NCBI GenBank assembly: GCA_034440635.1
Contig: JAOTON010002271.1
Span: 2,147,501 to 2,211,500, forward strand
Source of the DNA: Lepas anatifera
Lineage: Eukaryota > Arthropoda > Thecostraca > Lepadidae
Reading direction: 5' to 3'
Length of the DNA stretch: 64,000 nt
The position numbers and the translations under genes are program-made. Below the pieces are notes generated by a model. It was not told the origin of the DNA and searched no databases. It saw only the letters and a list, made by a program, of their open reading frames with translations. Below, in pieces: positions 55,729-64,000 of this stretch (position 1 is the stretch's first letter; every line of letters starts with the position of its first letter).

Positions 55729-57690
55729 TTTGTGACACATTTTGATAGTTGAAGTGCATAAGTGTGACAAAATAGCGATCGTGACAGTATGGTTAAATCA
55801 AACCACACATTTTGAAATACAGAATGAAGCGTGTAGCGAATATTTTAATTTAGCAACTCTGTCCTTCATTGCGCGTACCATCAGTGATACAATATTGGTA
55901 CTGTGTTCGTTTCTACTAAACGAGACCCCCGCTGCAGAAAACCGGAAACCGCTGTCACGTTGCCAGATTTTAACATGCAGCCCAATGGCGCCGATTGTTA
56001 GTAGTTGCCGAAAGTTGCCGCCTAGATGCCCGAAGTGTGACAGTCATTTTTCAGAAATACATGATTGTGGGCATATTTAGGCATTAAAGATAACGCAGAT
56101 ACGTTATCAGTTTTTCTGTCCGTTTTGTCGGGTGAAATAATATTTAAGTTTGAGTATCTTCGATTTAGGGTCCTTTTTTTGAATTTGTATCAGTACGCCT
56201 AAAGCTACTAGGAAAGTACTAAATGAGTGAAGAAATAAACATAGCTGGGCGAATTCTACCTAAACTACGCAACAGCGACAACACAGTTCGAATGTTTGTG
56301 TGATGTGAGCCTGCCAAAAATTTGAACAGTGGGAAGCTACTTTGTTGGGGCATATTTATTAGGTATATCTGGATAAGTGAGGCTAAAACTAGCTGGAATA
56401 CATAGTGCTGCCCATGGCTAATCTAAGATGAATGTTGGCTCTTTGTTCTGATGCACTTTCACACAAACTTGGTTTTTCATTCCTTGCTTGCTTGTGCCTT
56501 ACCTTATTTTCCTAGATCAGATTGGTTAGGTGATTTGGAGCTGGAGGAGTTGGGAGGTTGTCGCCGCAGCAGACTGGCAACAACAGTAATTCGGTGAGAT
56601 TTCATGATCAATTATCATGTCAATATTGTACAGATAGCAAATGTGTGCCATGCAGTCCTCCACAAAGTGTTAAAACACCACTGGAGAGGGGCCTGGCACT
56701 AACGTGCACTGGAGGGGCCTAGTAGACCCCCTTTATCTCAGAAATACAGAAAATCTCGAAGAAAGAAACTTCGAAAACGCTGGTTGGGGGTGTTGTTACA
56801 CCAGTGGTAGTAGCAACACACAGGACCTGAACTGCATGGAGTTAAAACAGGATTTTGACTACACTGGATCTTTCTTTGGTATGAGACTTCAATACCTCTG
56901 TACCTATCTGGCCAATAGACATAGTTTTACATTTTGGGGTAGTTGCCTCAGTTTTTACTGCAGAAGGAACGACCAGGCAGGTGATAATCAGGTGTTGGGG
57001 GAAAATTTTAAGCATTTGATCTGGCTATAAAAATGCTACTAGGTCCACTTTACGACACATTTTGGTGATCCAAATCCTATGTTGAAATTGACATTTTTGT
57101 CTCTTTTGTTGATATGTGAGATGGAAGTTCGTGGGGGTGGGGGAAGCTGTGATGGGTTCCCAATTGTGTGTAGGTGTACGCTCCCATTTATAGATTAGTT
57201 CCCATAATAATTTTCATGATAATTGCCACATTTAATCATGGGGAAATGTACCATAATTGGAAACACTCCTTCCAAAATGGAAACTTCTTCAAAAGGAAAT
57301 GCATGTCATTGGGGAAAACTGCAGTCAGAGTTGCATAATAGTTATGATCCAGCACTGAAAACAATGATCCATAATTGGAAATTTTCCTTCCAAAACATAA
57401 ACCTGATCTAAAAATGAAACACAGTTTAATACTTTCATGCGGTAATGGCTTGGTGCTTGAACCTTGTCGTTGCAAAAGTAGAGACAGGTAGATGACATTC
57501 AGCATATTGGAATAGTTTCAGTATAAAATTATCATTTCCGTTTGTGTGAAGGGGCTATGTGCATTTTTTGACGCCGTTATTTTCTTGGCCGACACCATAC
57601 CGAGATCCCCCCGCCATGACGCTAGGAGGCTCCACGGTGGCACAGGTCGGAGGCTGATCGCTGATTGGCCGAATTTGAGTCTACTGGCGA
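55729..57690. other. Spacer with a possible orphan exon
   Basis: At 56516-56593 (plus) a 78-bp block sits between TTTTCCTAG and GTGAGA and is open in a single frame with SDWLGDLELEELGGCRRSRL. I do not recognise the protein. At about 56697-56760 there is a left end of family C (TAACGTGCACTGGAGGGGCC). Nothing else is recognised. Confidence 0.35.
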
Positions 57691-57915
57691 CTGGCAAGAC
57701 CACGGTTTTTATTTATTTTTTGATTAGGGCCACTCCCAACAGGCACACTTGCCCAATTACAGGGAGCATTGGCGTGGGTGTTTAATGATTTTTTCCACCG
57801 GGCCAGATCGGACACGGAAGGCGGTTTCCCGCCGTGGGGATTGAACCCACGTTAATCCATGCTATCCAGTCCGAAGACTGGCAAAGAAGCCACTAGGCCA
57901 CTCCGGCCCCATGGA
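57691..57915 (-). mobile_element. tRNA-derived SINE, second type
   Basis: On the minus strand the head reads GGGGCCGGAGTGGCCTAGTG (A box TGGCCTAGTGG) and later GTGGGTTCAATCCCCAC (B box), like a class II tRNA. The body ends GGGAGTGGCCCTAATCAAAA followed by an A-rich ATAAATAAA tail near 57700. It differs from the SINE at 21350 and 43378. Confidence 0.7.
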
Positions 57916-60489
57916 AAAACCCATGGAAACCCAGAATCCAGGAGGTCCTGTCGCCCTTCCCCGGGATCTCCAGCCAAGGAGGCAGTGCAGGTCCCTTATG
58001 CCGACACGTATCACTTGAACCCAGCCTGAAAACCCACTGGGTCAACTAAAGGTTAGACTGGGTCCTTTTGTGTCTGGAGCCCTCTAACTTTGGAGGAAAT
58101 TGTTTTCCTAAACCTTTAGCTTTTGCTTGCTATCAACTACGTACCCCGGAATGAGCGCCAATCCAAAGCTTCTATTGGCGTATTTCACCAATTAAATGAT
58201 TCGTTTCAGTTTGTGATAACAACACTTGCAATTTCATTCGTTAATACGAATCTGTTAGCTTCTAGTACGCTTAGAAGACATGAGGAGAAATGACAAAATT
58301 TTCAAATTTTGTCAGATGATAAAGCTTTTGATCCCAAAATTTAGAACATGTATTAATAAATTAAATATCTTAGTTAATTATAATTCTTCGTTTGTGACTT
58401 AGGTCATTTCTAGATTCAGCTCTTGAAAGTATACGTCATATTTTGTAATATACTCCACAGATATTCAGCCTTTGTGTATTTGCGCCGTAAAAGTATTCGA
58501 AAGAAATTCAAGAGAGAGAGACCGTTTGTGTTATTATTTTCATCATCACTGTAAATAGCTGCACCGCGGCGAATAAATCTGTGTTGTATGTTTCTTAGGT
58601 TACGGATACTTGTAATATATTATTGTTATTTAATTGCTTGAATTGTGAACTGAACTGCGGTGAGTTTCTTTGACAATGTGGCTTGACCACTCATTTACCA
58701 AATGCTGAGGTAATGGGCGTTGTCAATCAGGTACCTTCCGACCAATTCAAATTGGAATTGTCTTGTACAACAGGCCAATTGTTTTTTATGTGACTAATGA
58801 TAAGTTATTTGGGTAGCAATATGTGTTTTCATGGCCAATAACTAAAATTATCGATTTTGCATTGTTGATGTATCTTGGAAGCTAGCGGTAAAAACAAATA
58901 GCTATTCAAAGTATATTATGTTCAAAAGGTAAGTTGGATTTATAATCAGAATGTGTTTATTCATCATGCCATTGAATTGGAGAAAAATACAAGCACAAAC
59001 TATTCTAATGCCTCACCTCATTTATCCACAACCCTATCTGGTACAGCTTTTGTGTACCAGTCTGCAAAAGTATGGCAGCAGGCCAGATGAGTCGCGCCAG
59101 TCATCTAAAATTCTCTCACCACCAGCCACCAAAAATTTGCACCAATCTGCCATATACCAGGGAGAAAAATGCACCCATTCCTACCCACACAATGCAATGG
59201 TACCTCTCTTATTAGTTGGGAATTGTTATCAGCTTTATAACCATTTAGGCATTATTTGTTTGGTTTTCAGTGTCACATTCCTCGCACCAGTCACACTATA
59301 TTGATAAAATTTGCACCACTTGCTCCTGTCTCCAAGGGCACTCAAATGACAAGATCTTGTTGAAAATGTCATACTTTGCACACTGGCATGTGTAGTTAAC
59401 AGTAGTTTCTTCACCCTGGCTGAATCAATGGAGCTGAGCATCAAGATCCAGTGATTGCAGTTTCCATAACACTTTGGATTGGATATGGAGAGAGCTCTAA
59501 TGAATAGGAAAGTCTTCAATCTCAGTTTTTCCTCCATCTCTAGCATGCTTTTGACATCTCCTTTCACTCCCTTCACCCAAATATACAATTTTGATTTCAC
59601 AATAATTGTTTTTTTGTAAAATTTGTTTATTGAATATATTAACTAAATTTTTTTACATTTTGTCAATTTTGTTGAATAACATCAAGCTGCAATGTGCCGC
59701 CAGACCTGGCTGGAACTGGATAGACAAAGCGGATTGAAACTTGGCTTCCATTGCCAAAAACTATCTACGTTGTAAATACATCTGTATCCCAGTCTGCAAT
59801 CTGTATCAGTGTTGTGTATGGAAACTGGGTGTGTGACAAAGTGGTGGTGTATAGTTTAAAGCAGGGCAGGATTGAATTTGATGTCATAATTAGATTATAA
59901 GCTTTAAGTTTGTTTTTTTAGATAGTGTTCCCTAACCCAAGAACTTTCACTTCTCCAAAGCTAAGTTGTCAATAATAGTTGGGTCTTAGAATACATTGAT
60001 ATTTGTATGAGCTGATATATGAGTTGATATTTTTATTAAAAAGATATTAGCTGCAGTTATTTTTACAATACAGTGTAGTACATGTATTTATCATACCTCT
60101 TGTTGTTCCCACTTTTTTAAGTCAAATTTCTGGGAAAGAGCGATCCCTCTAGCTGATACTGGAGATGTATCCTTTTCAAAAGTTTAGTTTTAATATGATT
60201 GTAATTGTCTAGGCATCTTTGCTTGTAATTGACCAGGCGGCCTTTCTGTATGTATATGTTAATGTGGACTAACATTTAATTTTCCACTCAAATTTTGCTG
60301 CATTGGTGAATTTACTGCATGATGTATAGGTGTATTGAGGGGAAGAAGGCAATTAATCCCAGCAGCCCCATGTTTACCAAATTTTCTCCACAAAACTATG
60401 TTGTCAGTTTACCTCCCTTATCCCCCCTCCTGAAACATCTGTTGTCATGTTAGTATTGAATTTTAAAATAAACACTTACTTGGTTGCAC
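57916..60489. other. AT-rich spacer, nothing recognised
   Basis: No gene, repeat ends or exon-like block was recognised. The open frames present have no familiar domains. Confidence 0.4.
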
Positions 60490-60772
60490 TTAAAGGGGAA
60501 TTTGACACCTTTATCAAATGGTTTTAACTGATATAGCTAGAAGATAGAACTTACCAAATAAACTCATTCAGACCTATTTGTCATTGAAATCAGTGCTTAG
60601 AGGGGAACAGAATGCTATAAAAGTGTAGACTGAGTATAAACTGTAGGAGTGTAGTTTGTCCCTGCTGGCCGTATGCCAGTCTCAAACAAGTGGCAGCAGC
60701 TGTTCAAAATGGGAGAAGGACAGGCATGAGATATATATAATCTGGAGGATTCAAAGAACACAACCAAGGTCA
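60490..60772 (+). mobile_element. TTAA element family A, old diverged copy
   Basis: The left end TTAAAGGGGAATTTGACACCT and TTTTAACTGATATAGCTAG are recognisable, and the right part keeps GGATTCAAAGAACACAACCA. It is much more diverged than the four other copies. Confidence 0.5.
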
Positions 60773-62586
60773 TATTGTATGGAGTTTCATGAATTATTCA
60801 TTTAAAATTTGACTATTTGCATTATTCATGCCCACCTCATAACATATTAATTTGTTTCCCTGATGTTTTCAGACGTTCTGCCTGTGCATGCCTCCTATAC
60901 TTAAACATATTTCTAATCCTGCACCTCAGATGAATGTAATTCACACTCCAATTTCTTAACCCATCCCTAACACAGATGTATTTATGACATCACTCTAAAG
61001 CCATTTAACACCCATGCACCTCCTTAAAACTATGTTGCCAGTAATATTTTTGTTGCTGGTTTTCATCGTGTGGCTTATGTATGCTACCTGGCCAATAAAT
61101 TTGTAAAAATGTAAGTCTTATAGGAAAAGTGCATTTTTGAAGAACAAAAATCTAAGTACCTATTTTTACACCAAGTATCGCCGATCACGTCATAAAGAAT
61201 TAACGTGGATGTAGGGACAATCAATCAGGTAAAATTTATCTAAATAAAATGTTATGACTCGTTGGATCCAGGGGCCAAGGGAGCACCTGATTTTACTGCT
61301 ACCTTTGGCACCCCCTGAAATGATCAGGGCGCCCTCTTCCCTGAAAGCTTGATGTGCTTCTCTGAAATGTCGTTTCACCCCCTTCTCCTGGATGCAAGTA
61401 TCAGCGTCCCCACGATAGGATTTGCTGCCCACAAGTTTTGCCGTCCAAAAGTGGCGACCCCCCTGATCCGAGTGGCGCCCTGCTGAGCATTTGTTCGCTC
61501 CCCGGTCGGTAATACTAGGTCCACATGTGGCACAGTTAGTGACACAGTTAGACTTAATACCATGCAAACCAGTCTGCAAAATGACCTGCTGATGTATGTG
61601 GTTTTCGGGGCAGCTTATGCTTGTGCTAAATGAGACATATATTGTGCTGATGACTTGATTTAATATGCTTTTAGTTAAGACAGAATGATTCCCTGCAATT
61701 ATACTGTTCTGCTCCCACAAATTAAAAATGGTCACCGTAGAACTATTTCTTGTAGAATGAGCTTATTTGACATTATATTTAGTCCTTTGTCTCTTTGTCT
61801 GTCTCCCTCCCCTGTCTCCAGTCTCCCTCCCCTGCCCCAAAGTGTGTACAAGCGGGCCCTGAACTAAAACGTTTACCAAAGGACTACTGCAACAAGAAAT
61901 TGTTGAGACCGGCCATATTTTGCAGCGGTGACACTCATACGAGGTGTTGTGTTAGTTAACATCAGGGGTGGATTCTCCTTAGCACAACAGATTCTGTATT
62001 TCCATGGCCGTTCAGGTAGTGTGATGGGCGACAAAGTAGGACAGGACGTTGGCACAATCACATGAAAGAAAGATGAAAAACAGTGGATTCTACGTAGGTA
62101 GTGGTCGTTCATCTAAGATTCGACCTCATGCATCATGCACTATACACTCCAGCACCACGACTTCTTTGGCGTGAATGACGGAACAGTTAAGCGTCTTAAA
62201 ACGTGGACCTTCCCTAACAGCCTCTGGCACTGGCATCGTCCGACCACTCTGTAATGTCACAGTTGTCTGTGCTACCCTCAGTCATCGGGTTAGCCAGCAC
62301 CTCGTTTTGCATTGAGTGGGATTTTGGAGACATATTCCAATATGTGATATGTGGCGGTTTCCTCACATGCCTGAATAGCGATTGTGATGAATCATTAGTT
62401 ATGTTTCTGTTAGGTAGTCGCTCGAGTATCTTTTGCTAATTTCTTGCCAGGCTGTGTTTTTACCTGTCCATGTATTACATTTGTAGCTGATGCATTATCA
62501 ACATTTTTGGCGCGATGCCTGCTTCGCCTTTTCTGGAAGGGGTCCAAATCTGTATTTTATTTAATGTTTGCCTTTTCATGTGCCAG
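60773..62586. other. Spacer 5' of CKAP5/msps with a MITE family G copy
   Basis: The reverse complement of about 61262-61490 matches 32090-32345 (shared CCACTTTTGGACGG and TCGTGGGGACGC). The rest has no recognised content. The promoter and 5' non-coding exon of msps are probably here or further left; the coding exon is preceded by a splice acceptor. Confidence 0.45.
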
Positions 62587-62602
62587 ATAAAGAGGAGAGA
62601 CT

Positions 62603-62659
62603 ATGGAAGAAGACACTGAATACCTGAAACTGTCCACGGAAGACAAAGTTCAACACAAG
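62603..62659 (+). CDS. msps: CKAP5/XMAP215/mini-spindles, first coding exon
   Basis: It encodes MEEDTEYLKLSTEDKVQHK, the start of the XMAP215-family microtubule polymerase, which binds tubulin through N-terminal TOG domains and drives plus-end growth in spindles. The fly protein begins very similarly (EDTEYxKLPxEExxxHK). The ATG is in context ACTATGG. An acceptor TTTTCATGTGCCAG at 62586 leaves 16 nt of 5' UTR in this exon, so an upstream non-coding exon is expected. The donor AAG|GTAAGG is consensus, phase 0, and joins LWKAR in the next exon. Confidence 0.9.
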
Positions 62660-63348
62660 GTAAGGAGCCATTCCTGTATATGGTAGAGATATTGATTTTT
62701 ATCTGGCGTCAAAAGGGAGAACAAATATTAGGGATGACATATAAGGACCTGGGTCATTGAAACATCCTTTATGTATGTTGTAAATGCTTTCACACGCTTT
62801 TGTCTTGTTTTGCGGAATTGCATAATGTCAATCTTTTGTAGCCCATTTGTCATAGCGATCCAAGGAATATGGTAACCGGGCCTGATGCAACCCCAATTAG
62901 TGTGGTATTTTACGTGATTGAACAATGTTAGATAAACAAATTAGATGTTCGATACCAAGATCTGCGCAGAAAGATAAATGGATACGACAAATGCGAGGTG
63001 GAGAATCAGTTCAAAAAGTTATACGGAAAAAATCCGAACGGAAAATGTTTGATAGGAACCGTGCTACGAGAAATCGCACTTCAGAATTTGTGCGGAGATC
63101 GTTCAAATACGAATTATGTAGATGTGGAGCCATATTGTATTTGACATATTCCACCAGAGTTCTATATTTGTTTAAATTGTATGTGAATGTGAACAATTTT
63201 GTGCAGGCATCATTTAATGTCCATGCTAACTGCATAAGTAAATAATGCTAGTCGAATGGTTCCAGTCGTATAGCTATCGCCTATTCATGTGCAAGCCAGA
63301 CCGCTATTCGATGGACGTGGTCACTTCTGTAGCTCTGACAACCGCTGA

Positions 63349-64000
<652 letters not shown>

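Noticed and set aside
57830..57915. A genuine tRNA gene
   Set aside because: It has A and B boxes, but the arms do not form a clean cloverleaf by eye and it continues into a SINE body and A-rich tail.
61190..61735. A 181-codon minus frame as a gene
   Set aside because: Much of it is MITE family G sequence.

Overview
The window is animal nuclear DNA, most likely from an arthropod and possibly a crustacean. Coding sequence is sparse and split by GT-AG introns. The recognisable genes are animal families: a GRXCR-type glutaredoxin/cysteine-rich protein, a nose-resistant-to-fluoxetine (NRF-6) acyltransferase, and the XMAP215/CKAP5/mini-spindles microtubule polymerase. Most of the remaining sequence is mobile elements: LINE reverse-transcriptase fragments, tRNA-derived SINEs, and many small inverted-repeat elements of the hAT type (8-bp target duplications) and the TTAA type (piggyBac-like). 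The arthropod call rests on protein resemblance judged by eye.

Layout. The left edge (1-740) is the reverse transcriptase of a CR1/L2/jockey-like LINE on the minus strand. A nest of TTAA elements fills 2.1-4.5 kb. From about 45 kb down to 6.7 kb, on the minus strand, lie the exons of one GRXCR1-like gene: a long Ser/Pro-rich first exon (44909-43736), a Grx-fold exon (21273-21040), a 22-codon exon (14893-14828) and a zinc-ribbon-like last exon (6921-6742). At least one exon between the first two is predicted by splice phase but was not found. A complete intronless NRF-6-like gene (11137-13590, plus strand) lies inside the last intron. Two LINE fragments, three SINE copies, a 48-bp minisatellite, a 1.5-kb TA-flanked element and about ten hAT-type elements occupy the introns and spacers.

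From 47.3 to 55.3 kb is an almost continuous pile of TTAA elements (families B, C and D), several sharing one TTAA at their junctions, with hAT elements and (TA)n tracts nested in them. They are full of AGGTCA/TGACCT nuclear-receptor half-sites. From 56 to 62.5 kb the DNA is AT-rich with little recognisable content. The right end (62587-63546) holds the first two coding exons of CKAP5/msps, the second with an apparent 1-bp insertion.

The most unusual feature is a 30-bp tandem array immediately 3' of the Grx exon. Each unit repeats the 5' splice site of that exon (GGG|GTGAGT) in frame, so the exon is followed by about a dozen spare donors spaced ten codons apart.
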